Assembly (NCBI GenBank): GCA_016165875.1
Contig: JABBOT010000002.1
Span: 15,455,125 to 15,519,124, forward strand
DNA: 64,000 nucleotides
Direction: 5' to 3'
Origin: Acanthopleura granulata
Lineage: Eukaryota; Mollusca; Polyplacophora; Chitonida; Chitonidae
The notes beneath the pieces were generated by a model, which was not told the DNA's origin, ran no database searches, and saw only the letters and a program-made list of their open reading frames with translations. Positions within the stretch are counted from its first letter, which is position 1, and the number at the start of each line of letters is the position of its first letter. The position numbers and the translations under genes were made by a program. Shown piece by piece: positions 24,401 to 32,672 of the stretch.

Positions 24401-25892
24401 CAGGGCTCTGATCGTATACATTATCACAGCCTTACAGAGATAGTGTGTCACATACGTACATATGTACCTTGCAAAGTTCATCGGTTTCATTTACATATAA
24501 ACTTGACTACCCTAACATCAGTGAAAGATCCTGAAGTATACCATTCCTCACAGCAATCCTGTTTCCTCTACCCGTAAATCTGATAGCCATTATTTAAAAG
24601 GAAACTTGTTCAACATCAATGAGATCAGTAAATATGGTAATGTAGCACTTATATGTAATTGTCCAATGAAATAAATAAATAGATACGTTGAAATACCAGG
24701 GGTTAAACTGATATTTAATTTCAACACATATATCATATAATATTACTACAATGTCAGGTAATTATGATATCTATCTCATGTAGGAGAAACCAATGTTCAA
24801 TTCCAGTTGAGGCCACACTGGGTCAAGGGATTAAGGCCCTGTCTCACCCCAACTATCAGGCCTTTGACGATTGAAATTGCATGTTCAAATCCAGCTCTAA
24901 CCTCTTGACAGTGGCTTTAAGTCAAGAGTTTTGTCAGATACCCAGAAGATTGGTTAATTAATTCTGGACATTCCAGTTTCCTCCACCAATAAAAATGACT
25001 GCCATCACAAAGGTGCCAAATTTTTGAGGATGGCCTAAAACGAAAATTCAGATGAGTGCCTAAACAAACCCCAGTTGATTTCCTGCATAAACCTCAAGGC
25101 ATGCAGCACTAGAGATAGAGATATGTCAGCCATGGAACTTGCCTGGCATGTGAAGTTGCCGGCTACTTGGAGGAGGTGCCGTCAAAATGCCTTTACAGGC
25201 AGACGACTGAAGCAAGCTTTGTTTGTTTCAGGCTCAGTATGTGTTTATCCATGATGCTGCCTGTGAGGTGATGAGACGGAAGTTAATCCAGGAGCAACCA
25301 GAAGATGAGCACATTTATGGGAATGAGGGATTTAATCAGGAGGAGAATCTCTATGAGAACACAAAATTTGAAGGTAATTAACTACTCTGTGTGACTAAAG
25401 TATCCTGTGACATATTTGGATGTGTTGAATTTTTCATTCAGTGCGTAAGTGTGGTCATGGTGCTACCCCCAACAGTTTGGTCGTGTGGTCAAAAGTGCAC
25501 GATGCCCACTGACGACATACGATTTTGCTTTCAAGCCCCAGGTGAGGTACCTGATTAAGGTCAATGGTTTACATGAGGCACTCTGATTTCCACTCAAACC
25601 TGCCAACCATTTTATAAGTGAAAAAATTTTGAGCACAGCATTTAAACACCAGTCAGGTAATAAATTGGCTGTTTGACTTCTGCATTTTCTCAGGAAGCTT
25701 GTCAGGCACATGTGTACCATGTGTACATTTTTATTTTCTAAAGGCTTTGTTTTCTTCACACATAAAGCTGTAGTGAGTTTTCAGTTTAATATGCTTGAAT
25801 ATGATATAAAACAACGACACAAGTTATTTAAATGTGTTTTTTCTCCCTTTTCAGAAGTTATCTATGATAACATGCCCAAAACTGAGCTATAA
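302..25892 (+). CDS. Receptor-type tyrosine-protein phosphatase, R3 class (PTPRB/PTPRJ-like), 5'-partial gene
   Basis: Joined exons: 302-488, 1113-1274, 3276-3407, 4440-4564, 4918-5028, 6288-6354, 8583-8765, 9400-9525, 10386-10515, 12063-12133, 15972-16095, 16614-16703, 17419-17500, 18079-18169, 19219-19295, 19979-20113, 21161-21286, 22417-22565, 22943-23093, 25232-25373, 25855-25892. All junctions are GT/AG and phases match throughout, giving about 832 residues to a TAA stop. Order seen: end of one fibronectin III repeat, two more repeats, a membrane-proximal domain with [12 protein letters not shown], one transmembrane helix, one PTP domain ([20 protein letters not shown]) and a Y-x-N-rich tail. 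A single PTP domain behind FN3 repeats plus this juxtamembrane region is typical of R3 receptors, which dephosphorylate receptor tyrosine kinases and junctional proteins at the plasma membrane. The signal peptide and earlier FN3 repeats lie outside the window. Exact orthology among PTPRB/J/O/H is not resolved. Confidence 0.93.
1113..3407 (+). CDS. RPTP exons 1113-1274 and 3276-3407: one FN3 repeat
   Basis: The two exons encode one FN3 repeat bounded by phase-1 introns, the usual exchangeable-module arrangement. The first contains [19 protein letters not shown] (B and C strands with the core tryptophan). The second contains [20 protein letters not shown] (the Y-x-V-x-V-x-A motif). The acceptors follow tgtatgcag and ttatttcag; the donors are cctg|gtgagt and gcag|gttagt. 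The intron between them is about 2 kb and carries one copy of a dispersed repeat (1604-1865); I see nothing else recognisable in it. Confidence 0.88.
1604..1865 (+). repeat. Dispersed repeat, copy 1
   Basis: This intronic stretch resembles 5682-5915 in the same orientation. Shared blocks in the same order are agttcga..taac, gttttgtatgg, cacttc-ttgttgt, gttgacaga and ggctattgttgc. No open frame and no obvious terminal repeats are visible. It is probably an old short interspersed or MITE-type element; the family is unknown. Confidence 0.55.
3985..4040 (+). repeat. SINE 3'-tail fragment
   Basis: The sequence matches the 3' end of the SINE family found elsewhere in the window: aatattctggagtaca, then gtaaaacaccaat, then an (AATA)n tail. 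It is heavily 5'-truncated. Confidence 0.6.
4440..6354 (+). CDS. RPTP exons 4440-4564, 4918-5028, 6288-6354: FN3 repeat
   Basis: Three exons make one FN3 repeat. The first has [20 protein letters not shown] with donor aag|gtatgt. The second has [12 protein letters not shown] with donor cag|gtgagt. The third has [20 protein letters not shown] with donor ggaa|gtaagt. Phases run 1-0-0-1. The second exon's acceptor is a tandem cagcag, so it can start at 4915 or 4918 and add or omit one glutamine. The third exon is short (67 bp) but its frame and splice sites are clear. Confidence 0.85.
5682..5915 (+). repeat. Dispersed repeat, copy 2
   Basis: Second member of the repeat at 1604-1865, in the intron between RPTP exons 4918-5028 and 6288-6354. 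Shared landmarks are agttcgatataacc, gattttgtatggc, cacttctttgttgt, gttgacagaac and ggctattgttgc. The copies have diverged by substitutions and small indels. Confidence 0.55.
7045..7318 (+). repeat. tRNA-derived SINE, full-length copy
   Basis: The copy begins with a tRNA-like head (gggggcctccatggctcag, then tcggttagagc), whose TGGCTCAGTCGG fits a polymerase III A box. A body follows with gctggcttcc, ggtctgccag, tggtcgtggg, ctctgcccggtttcctccc, accataatgctgg and aaatattcttgag, and it ends in (AATA)n. The B box here is degenerate (agttttagtcc). No protein is encoded; such elements are copied by LINE reverse transcriptases. Confidence 0.88.
7508..7765 (+). repeat. tRNA-derived SINE, full-length copy
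   Basis: Same family as 7045-7318 in the same intron and orientation. It has the A-box head (atggctcagtcggttagcac), a recognisable B box (tttcgagccc), the shared body and an (AATA)n tail. It is followed within 20 bases by a third, truncated copy. Confidence 0.88.
7784..7952 (+). repeat. tRNA-derived SINE, 5'-truncated copy
   Basis: The copy begins inside the body at gctggcttcc and runs through ggtctgccagcaacctgtgg, accataatgctgg and aaatatttttaag to a weak A-rich tail. The tRNA-like head is missing, as expected from incomplete reverse transcription. Confidence 0.8.
8583..12133 (+). CDS. RPTP exons 8583-8765, 9400-9525, 10386-10515, 12063-12133: membrane-proximal ectodomain
   Basis: The first exon contains [11 protein letters not shown] followed by [11 protein letters not shown], the pattern found just outside the membrane in R3 receptors. 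The second has [20 protein letters not shown], matching the conserved W-Y-K-A...Y-R region. The third has [12 protein letters not shown] and [12 protein letters not shown]. The fourth has [16 protein letters not shown]. Donors are cag|gtactg, cag|gtaagt, cag|gtagag and aag|gtaggt; phases are 1-1-1-2-1. RSKR followed by E in the third exon is a basic tetrapeptide of the furin type, which could allow cleavage of the ectodomain. That role is inference. Confidence 0.88.
11485..11642 (+). repeat. tRNA-derived SINE, 5'-truncated copy
   Basis: Body and tail only: cttcctctctgtgggaaggc, gccagcaacctgtgg, gtttcccccggactctgcc, aagtgaaatattcttgag, ending (AATA)n. It lies in the RPTP intron between exons 10386-10515 and 12063-12133. 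Confidence 0.8.
12322..12502 (+). repeat. tRNA-derived SINE, diverged 5'-truncated copy
   Basis: Recognisable by a B-box-like tgagctcaagccc, catgctggcttcctctcc, gtcctgggtttcc, ccaccataatgctggc and the (AATA)n tail. It has diverged more than the copies at 7.0-7.9 kb. Confidence 0.7.
14511..14987 (+). mobile_element. Non-autonomous inverted-repeat element (MITE-like), 477 bp
   Basis: The first 25 bases (14511-14535, starting TCCTTAACACTT) are the exact reverse complement of the last 25 (14963-14987). No open frame of useful length lies between them, so any movement would need a transposase supplied elsewhere. Perfect termini suggest fairly recent insertion. I could not assign a target-site duplication or superfamily. 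It sits inside the candidate 3' UTR starting at 13834. Confidence 0.72.
15366..15376 (+). repeat. G11 homopolymer
   Basis: Eleven consecutive G within a G-rich stretch (ggggg also at 15381-15385). It could form a quadruplex if transcribed; that is inference. Confidence 0.7.
15616..15621 (+). promoter_or_regulatory. Candidate poly(A) signal for the soluble RPTP form
   Basis: AATAAA is followed by T-rich and GT-rich sequence over the next 100 bases. It would end the transcript using the terminal exon at 13834. Confidence 0.4.
15972..16095 (+). CDS. RPTP transmembrane exon
   Basis: After [10 protein letters not shown] comes a hydrophobic run of about 24 residues, rich in I, L and V and ending in [11 protein letters not shown]. 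It has the positive cytoplasmic flank expected of a type I membrane protein. The acceptor is tgttacag and the donor gacag|gtatgt; phases are 1 in and 2 out. This exon decides whether the product is a receptor or, if bypassed by the alternative exon at 13834, a secreted protein. Confidence 0.92.
16614..17500 (+). CDS. RPTP exons 16614-16703 and 17419-17500: cytoplasmic juxtamembrane and PTP lead-in
   Basis: The first exon encodes an acidic, proline-rich stretch ([17 protein letters not shown]). The second encodes [26 protein letters not shown], matching the conserved lead-in helix of R3 PTP domains (E-x-x...D-S-N-x-x-F-x-x-E-Y). The donor of the second is act|gtgagc. Its acceptor (tgtatttacag) lies only about 10 bases after the tail of a SINE copy (17192-17408), so the region normally holding the branch point and pyrimidine tract is SINE-derived or directly SINE-flanked. 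Confidence 0.88.
17192..17408 (+). repeat. tRNA-derived SINE copy abutting a coding-exon acceptor
   Basis: Lacks the A-box head but keeps a degenerate B-box region (tgagttttagtcc), the body (tgtgggaaagtctg, gctctgcccggtttcctccc, accataatgatgg, aaatattcttgagtaa) and the AATA-type tail. The tail ends about 10 bases before the acceptor of the RPTP exon at 17419. Confidence 0.85.
18079..25373 (+). CDS. RPTP exons 18079-25373: catalytic PTP domain and proximal tail
   Basis: Seven exons. 18079-18169: WLKLVSPK...[13 protein letters not shown] (pTyr-recognition loop). 19219-19295: [10 protein letters not shown]. 19979-20113: [25 protein letters not shown]...VVMLTKL. 21161-21286: KCFKYWPDE, ending DLREFSVSM. 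22417-22565: [14 protein letters not shown] (WPD loop with the general-acid aspartate) and ILIHC. 22943-23093: SAGVGRTG (P-loop arginine), ending RPRMVQTE (Q-loop glutamine). 25232-25373: AQYVFIHDA, then HIYGNEGF and NLYENTKFE. The catalytic cysteine and its motif are split by a phase-2 intron after HC. All residues needed for hydrolysis are present, so the enzyme is expected to be active. KNRY is KNRF here, and the histidine after WPD is phenylalanine. Confidence 0.95.
20645..20878 (+). repeat. tRNA-derived SINE, diverged copy
   Basis: Diverged head (catggccagtggggttagc), then ggtctgccagcaacttgtgg, tggtcgtgggttc, accataatgctggctgc, aaggtgaaatatttttga and an A-rich tail. It lies in the intron between PTP exons 19979-20113 and 21161-21286. 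Confidence 0.75.
23653..24440. repeat. Large inverted repeat (foldback-type element)
   Basis: Left arm about 23653-23931, right arm about 24176-24440 in reverse complement, separated by about 245 bases. Shared blocks include ggctgtgata, gctgtcctcaat, gtactcata, tgtcaattccagg, actggtaaatcca and aatttggacaaa, in matching order along some 270 bp with scattered substitutions. No coding frame is seen. It lies in the RPTP intron between the P-loop exon and the 25232 exon. Confidence 0.75.
24815..25065 (+). repeat. Old tRNA-derived SINE-like element, second family
   Basis: Shows an A-box-like tgggtcaagggattaaggc and a B-box-like atgttcaaatcc about 60 bases later, then a body ending in cagtttcctccaccaataaa and atttttgaggatggcctaaa. 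The spacing fits a tRNA-derived head. It is too diverged for a family name. Confidence 0.5.
25480..25660 (+). repeat. Degenerate SINE remnant
   Basis: Only the 3' part is recognisable: cctgccaaccattttataag, tgaaaaaattttgagcacag and catttaaacaccagtcaggt, equivalent to the common SINE tail. Confidence 0.45.
25855..25892 (+). CDS. RPTP last coding exon (main form)
   Basis: A clear acceptor (tctcccttttcag) continues the phase-1 donor at 25373 and encodes [12 protein letters not shown] followed by TAA. IYDNM is the third Y-x-N motif in the tail. The 3' UTR that follows has an AATAAA at 26987-26992. Confidence 0.82.
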
Positions 25893-26986
25893 CTGGGTTA
25901 CTTGACATCAGGAGAGAGGCAGGCGACTGGTGAAAGAACCCAGTTATACATGAAGATACATGAATCAGCTTGTTTGCTCGCACATGCACTGTGTACTGTG
26001 GGCAAAGCTGTACATAAGCTCCTGTTTTATGATTTGTTTTTACATCAGGTGTCAGAGTGAATTTAATTTCATATGGACCTCAAATATACAACGTTATGTG
26101 CAAAAGTCCCATTTCTTCATCTTTACTGTGGTAGAGAAATGTTCCTGACATGTTAGAGTAAGAAAAAATATGCTTTTCACGGCTTAAATCGGTTTAAATG
26201 TTTAAAAATGGATTGTTGAAAGAAAACATGTATGTCAGTGGACATTGCACAGTTATAGAGTTGGTTTATTTTCTTACATATTGTGTTTAAAAGATACCTT
26301 TTATTATATCTTAAAGAGCAATATATATACTGTACCCACGGGCAAGTTGATATAAGCAGATATGTAAATACAAAAAGTATATAAACTTGTGCAAATATAT
26401 GAGAAATCCTGTTGTTGAGCTTTACATTATTTTGTTTTATATTTAACCACTGTATGTTAAAGATTGTGATAAAACCTGAATACAATTGGTAAATGTGTCA
26501 TTTCAGACACACTTCATATTTCCCAACCTTTTCATATGAAGTCTATGAAGACACTTTTCCTATCCATACAGACAGGAAACAGTATGTTTATGAAGTGCTC
26601 AGGTTGAGAAGGGCATAGAATACAGTCCCATGTGTCAGTCTTGTACTTAATTCATTTCATGAACTGCACACTCTGAAAACTGAAAGATTACACATAATTA
26701 CACACACCGTAACTTTAATTATGTTAAATCCAGCATTTTGGCAGTGGTGTAGGAAGAAAGAATTCATAATGAAGGATTTAACACTTTACAAAATTTTATT
26801 GAAATGTTGTAATTTAGCACTGTCATGATGTCAAATTAACATTTTAAAGACACTCGGACTCGCACTTTACTGTACTTAATGTGTGGAATCACCTTAACAG
26901 TGAGCAAATGAGGGTGTTTTACCATTTGAATTTTAAGAGTATGTCTTATGTTACTCGTCATTCCATGTCAGAAGTAAAGGCTGGGC

Positions 26987-26992
26987 AATAAA
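26987..26992 (+). promoter_or_regulatory. Candidate poly(A) signal for the RPTP main form
   Basis: AATAAA lies about 1.1 kb after the stop at 25892 and just upstream of the possible alternative exon at 27306. Other AATAAA hexamers follow at 27703, 28169, 28941 and 30204, so the true 3' end is not fixed by sequence alone. Confidence 0.4.
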
Positions 26993-27305
26993 AGTATGTC
27001 TGACATGACAATATAGCTGTATAATATTGGTGCTATAATTACCCCTAGGGTAGAACGTTTCATGTTCTGTTCAGAACATACCAAAATTGTCTTTTCTCAA
27101 TTTGAACACTTTTCTTTACACACGTTACATGTACTTATCAAGCTAGGAAGCCTTCCCATGGCAAACATTTTGCAACAGTTAATTGTTTAGTACACTTAAA
27201 CCAAGGCTAGGAGTGTGTGAACAGAAAAAAGAGGATATAACAACATTTTCAAACGGACATATAAACATATAAGTGACGTGTGATAAATGACTTATGTGAT
27301 TTTAG

Positions 27306-27367
27306 CATGGCAAGTAGAGAACGGCAAAGTTGCTGAAGTCAACCTGCAAGGTTCCCAGAACATGTAA
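27306..27367 (+). other. Candidate alternative C-terminal exon of the RPTP
   Basis: The acceptor gtgattttag precedes 27306. Joined to the phase-1 donor at 25373, it stays open for 20 codons (AWQVENGKVAEV...GSQNM) and then reads TAA at 27365-27367. It would replace the exon at 25855 and remove the third Y-x-N motif. A strong donor-like gtaagt overlaps the stop (27365), so it could instead be an internal exon of some other form. AATAAA at 27703-27708 could serve it. No transcript support is available. Confidence 0.4.
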
Positions 27368-29013
27368 GTGTGACCTGTTGATTGACTCACCAAGTGACTT
27401 GTGATGAATCGTGGAAAACTGCCCTAACACTCCACTGTGTTGCCTACTCCTCTATTCCTGGCCATAATTGTATGCAAACTTACTTGGGAGTCATACTGCA
27501 TAAAACTTATTGACTTCATTTTTCCAGTATTATCTTTTTATTAATTTGGCATGTACATGTAGGATGATAATATTCAAGAAAATTGTCTCTCATAGTTTTC
27601 TTAGAGTGAGTGGTACCAAACACTGATTTATAATCAATTTTAAATAGTTGAGATGTTTACACTTTTATCCATAAATTGTTTATGAATATATTTTGTACTA
27701 CAAATAAAGTGTATATCTGTATCCATTTTACATATCATATAATAACTTTTTTTCCATCAGAGTAGCTGCATGTATATTGTGTATTTTTCTAACAGTATCT
27801 GGGGTGCTTTTCTAATTTTCCATTGTTTAAAGTTTAACTTTCCTTGCGACAATTAAATGTGCTTCTTTTTCTTTCTTGAAAATACTGACAATTATTTTCA
27901 CTTCATTTGTATTCTCTTTACTGAAAGGTGTTCATTCTTCACTTTTTATAGCAAGCCCATGGAATTTTTAGTGTGACAAATAGATATGGATGTTTCACAT
28001 TTATGGGCTACTGATTGTGGTGTTTCATATTAATGTATTAAGTATCGGAGACTCTGATGGGCAGTAAAACGCAGTTTCCTGCTGTGACCATACAGTGTTT
28101 GTGTACTACCCAAGTGTTTGTGAGCACACATATACATGTACCTAAAGGTGTGACGTTCTCCAGGAAAGAATAAAGGAGCACACAGCTTTGGACTCTTTTG
28201 TTAAAGGCTGGAAGGATTTTTACAAGTTCCCATTAGAATCAAAGAAAGCTGTTAAGCTTTACATAATGCTGCCTTAATGAATGACGTTTTCGGGATTGTT
28301 ACAATTTTATAATAGGATCTGTTAGATTATAATTAAAGGGAAAGTTGTCGTTTGTGACTTTGAGTATCGAAAAGAAAAGGAAAAACTGGAATTTGTAGTA
28401 TTTAGATTTATAGATAAATGTGATGTTAACTGGATGTAAATTGGGATTTTCTGGGATAAAACTTTTATGTTCTAAAGTGCTATAAAAACATTCTTTCATT
28501 GTAACATATATGCATTTATTTAGATAATTGTTTGGTTTTATTTCAATACTTTGTTTTTTACATTTCGTCAGCTGTAAAGTGCAACACAGAAGCCTCATAT
28601 TGCTGCTAAGGCATTGAAAATAATTTATCACTTTTGGTGAAAAAAAATCCCCAAAATTTGCTCTGTTGAAAGCACCCTTCTCCTGGACAGTCTGATTTGT
28701 TTGTTGTTTTTTTTCCTGCTGTGTTCATAATCATATAATTATAGTGACATTTATCATGTGATTTCAATCCCAAAATGCAGACATCATAATGATGTATGTC
28801 ATGTGCCTATCTACATGAATTGATTAAATGTGCATCAAATTTCTTATTTAATTTATAATTTTCATTCCTTGTATGGTTCACTGTATAAATATTTAATATG
28901 AATCAATGCTGATTGAAACCCCTTTAAACCTGTTAAGCTCAATAAATCCCTGAATAATTTCTCCTGTGAAGATCTCCCCTTAGTACATAAAGGACATTGT
29001 TAAAGTAAGTGTT

Positions 29014-29237
29014 GGGGCCTCCGTGGCTCAGTCGGTTAGCGCGCTAGAGGAGTGCAGTGACCTAATAGCCTCCCGCCAATGAAGTCGTGAGTTCGAGTCC
29101 AGTTCAGGCTGGCTTCCTCACTGTGGGAAGGTCTGCCAGCAACGTGCGAATGGTCGTGGATTTCTCCCAGGCTCTGCCCGTTTTTCTCCGACCGTAATGC
29201 TGGCTGCTATAACACCAATCAAATATATAAAAAAATA
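29014..29237 (+). repeat. tRNA-derived SINE, best-preserved head
   Basis: Has a near-perfect A box (tggctcagtcgg) and B box (gagttcgagtcc) about 60 bases apart, then the family body (gctggcttcc, ggtctgccagcaacg, accgtaatgctggctgc). The usual aaatattcttgag segment is deleted before the A-rich tail. It is the copy most likely to keep polymerase III promoter activity. Confidence 0.88.
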
Positions 29238-30379
29238 ATGTCACAGTACGTAACATATTTTAACAACATTTCATTATAAATTTTTATAAAATAGTAGTAC
29301 TTTTATTGCTAGAAATCATTCCATTTATCTGTGTCTTTCACATATTAAGCAGTCAAGTACCACTTTTTCAAAGTCCATAAATCCATTTTTTGAAGGCCTG
29401 TAACTGTTTTATCCATAAGTGATGTTGGCTGGGTAATAATGTTATAATGTGGTCTGATTTTCAGACAAATTAATGCACATTATTATGTGAAAGTGACCAA
29501 AGAATTGCAGGATTTGCTTGGTCTACATTGAGCAATCCTCAACAAGGTGTACAGGTCCTCAAGACCGTGTAAAGCAAAAGTGAAAATAAGAGTACAATGT
29601 AGATCCATATATATGTACATTGTACGCCTAATTAGTAAGAGTGTGTCACAGTGTGCAAACACTTGTATGTGTTCCCTTAGAGTTGTATCTGGATATAGGC
29701 TTCTGAGGTGGCTGTGATGCACAAGCCCTTGACATAACAAGAAGCCAGACGGAGTTTGTGCTAAACGGGAACATTGTACACTCTCTGTGTGTTAATCAGA
29801 GCTTTATACCATTTATGGAGATCAGTGTATATTTTAATAAAGATTTAAGATATATTTGGTACAAATTACAAATTCCTATAGTTGCTACTTGTTTTGCACA
29901 GTTATTTGTTAAAAGAGGTGCACATTTTTCTGATGAATTTAAGGCTTTATAAGTGGTTTTGTGATAATGAAATAAGAGGGTTTATGATGATGTCTGAAGC
30001 GAAAGAGCCAAACAGATGCTATAATTATATGGACTTACTTTTCTTCTACATCTTTACATTGATTACATCTGTTATTGGGTCTCACTACTATAGTGCATTC
30101 CAAACATTTTTGTAGTTGGAGATGAAATATTTTTTATGCCACTTGTTAAGTATATATCAATCTTTTATATGACTAACACTTCCTGTTATATATTTTCCAT
30201 GAAAATAAAGGCTTTTTATTGCATGCTTCTTGAAAACTGTTGTTTTTAATTACATACACACTACATACCATCATCTCCTGCCCGGTCCATAGGTTTCATT
30301 ACCTTGTTACATTTTACACGTGAACCCAGAGCGTTTGAAGTTCAAACAAGAATATGTCCATAAACGGAATGAATGAATG

Positions 30380-30665
30380 CTTATTGTTTATCACCCTACT
30401 CAAGAATATTTCACTTATACGATGGTGGTGTCTCCTTGGTGCAGAACGGATTTCAAGAGTATCTTTTATCTGGTGCTGCTTCAACGAGACAACTTATCAA
30501 AGACACCCAACAAGACCCCTCACCCAGTCACATTATACTGAGACCGGGCCGACCAGTCCACCCTCTATCCTCTTATTGCTTAGCGCCTAGCGAGGAAGCA
30601 GGATGTACCATTTTTTAAGTCTTTGGTATGACCAGACCCAGGTTTGAACCCAGATCTCCCTGTCC
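30380..30665 (-). repeat. Antisense SINE, second head type with shared 3' end
   Basis: Read on the minus strand, it runs from a B-box-like gggttcaaacc (about 30640) through a body unlike the main family (tagagggtggactggtcgg, gactgggtgagggg, tgataagttgtctcg) to gtataagtgaaatattcttg, the same 3' module as the main SINE. This suggests two SINE families sharing a 3' end recognised by one LINE; that is inference. Confidence 0.65.
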
Positions 30666-32055
30666 AAAACGGACTCTGGATTCTTAATAATGGTTTACAT
30701 GTGTAAGAAAATACAACATGCAATATGACACATATGCTGTGACTTGTACCAATACTTAAGTGTACTGGACAGCCAACACTTCTCCATGATATACCAGCAA
30801 AGCACACAAGTTAGAATAAAACCATATAACTCGTTTTAGAAATAAATGTATGAGTGTATACGTCTATCATTTCGACGTGAATTACTGTTCTTCAGACTAC
30901 TTTTACAACAGTTCTTGATATTGGATTGAAGTGAACGTGAATATAACAATTATATAGCGAGCTTCTGGCATCATGTTTCGTCCATTTTCAGAGGAATCAT
31001 GGCCATTTTTCCGCAGTCGTATATAAACTTCAACAGTTTTCAAACATTTCAAACGGTTCATGCTTTTGAACTGAATGGCTTTATTGTAGACATGCATATA
31101 TGTCGTGACGAGAACTCACATGTACAAACCAAGGGGCAGTGAATAGTTTCTGAAATCATGAGAACATCCCAGGCAGAAAAAATAAATAAAGCTGACGGTC
31201 ATGTTCAAAAGCAGTCAAAATAACCAAACATTACTTGAAAGTCAAAAATCCTTCATATTTTGAAAAAGTATGTCATCTGGAAAATTGCATCTTTTTGAAT
31301 TGAAACTTATTGATAGGCCTTTAAGTAATTTCACCATGTAATATTGCAATATGCAATTTCTGAATTTCTCTAGTTAAATTACCAGCGTTTCATTTGCTAT
31401 GTAAGACTTTTGTGTCACATTCACTACCAATGATGTAGGGCACTGAGTGCTAAAGCAATATATTTCCAGACTGCATAACTCCTTATGCATGAACTAATTT
31501 ACATCTTTTCTGCAGAATCTTATGGTTCATTATGTCATATTCACCGTGAATATAATATAAACCAATAAACCATGGATTCTATGTGTGTGGGGATTCAAAT
31601 TGTTCGGACGCTCAAAGCATAGAGTTCATGCGGCCTTATATATACAGGTAAATCCTTGAAAATCGTGAAATTTTTTTTACAGACTACTTAATGTTCTGGA
31701 AACGTTGATCAAAAGTTGACTGAAATTGATTAAAATGACAAAACTACTTTCCGAACTGTTTATAGACTTGTGACTTATTTTAGTGTTCAATCAGATTCTT
31801 GATATTTAAGTGAAGGCAAACTTTATAATTTGTTGTTCATATATCGATATTTTGCGTGATAGTACTGCAAAATATTTGCCACGAGCTCAGGGGTCAGATA
31901 TCTACCAAAAATTGGAAAGCACTATACTCAGTGCTCAGGGTCAGTAAGCTCCTATTGGAAATCATGGAGTTCTATCTGAAACGGCGCTGTTCAAGCCATG
32001 CAGTTTGGAGGACCATCCAAATAAGGTTTTCTGCGCCGTACAAGTTATGGTTAAG

Positions 32056-32362
32056 TTTTCTCCCTGGTGCAAAGATTTTCTCTGCAGTTTAAACTTTTTT
32101 TTTCTCCGCATTGTAAACGTTCTCTCAGCGATGTAAACGTTTTCTCCGCAGTGCAGATGTTTTCGTCACAATGCAAGCTTTTTCTCCACAAAGTCAACAT
32201 ATTCTCTGAACATTTAAGGGCTTTACCAGCGGTATAAATCTTTTCTCTAAGGTGCAGAAGCTTTCTTTGTGGTTTAAAGGCTTTATGTGCGGCGTAAACG
32301 TTTTCCCCACGGTACAAAAGTTTTCTTGGCTGTGGAAATAATTTCTCCTTGCTACTAAAAAC
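32056..32362 (+). repeat. Degenerate 20-bp minisatellite, about 15 copies
   Basis: Successive units fit the consensus TTTTCTCCGCGGTGTAAACG with strict 20-base spacing (occasionally 21 or 25) and many substitutions. The period is not a multiple of three, and open frames on the minus strand across it (32051-32505) are by-products with repeating peptides. Confidence 0.8.
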
Positions 32363-32507
32363 GTATTATCTGATCGAAGGATGACGGGTGCCTCAGAATG
32401 AGAGCATTTGTCGCCTGGGTTTCCATTGCAAAGAAAACACTGTGAGTGTGAACATAAGGAACTGGAAAAAGTGGCATTCGCCCAGGTTACAGATCGAACC
32501 TCCACTG

Positions 32508-32672
32508 TATTTATTTATTTATTTATTTATTTATTTATGTATTTATATATATATATTTATTTATTTATTTATTTATGTATATATTTATTTCATTGGTGTT
32601 TTACGACGTAAGCTACTCAAGAATATTTCACTTATAAGACCGCGGCCAACATATATTGCGGGAGGAAACTGT
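32508..32672 (-). repeat. Antisense SINE 3' fragment with long AATA tail
   Basis: A (TTTA)n/(TTTATA)n tract at 32508-32592 is followed by cattggtgttttacgacgta and actcaagaatatttcactta, then by ggaggaaactg. This is the reverse complement of the main SINE tail and part of the body. Confidence 0.78.

Larger units (their letters stand above)
25893..30230 (+). other. 3' UTR and downstream flank of the RPTP gene
   Basis: AT-rich DNA without a credible coding exon except the candidate at 27306. It contains AATAAA hexamers at 26987, 27703, 28169, 28941 and 30204 and a full-length SINE at 29014-29237. Short open frames around 29483-30115 have no recognisable protein features. Confidence 0.6.

Noticed and set aside
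32051..32505. Minus-strand open frames with repeating cysteine/lysine peptides resembling zinc-finger linkers
   Set aside because: They arise from the degenerate 20-bp tandem repeat, whose period is not a multiple of three. No C2H2 spacing is present.
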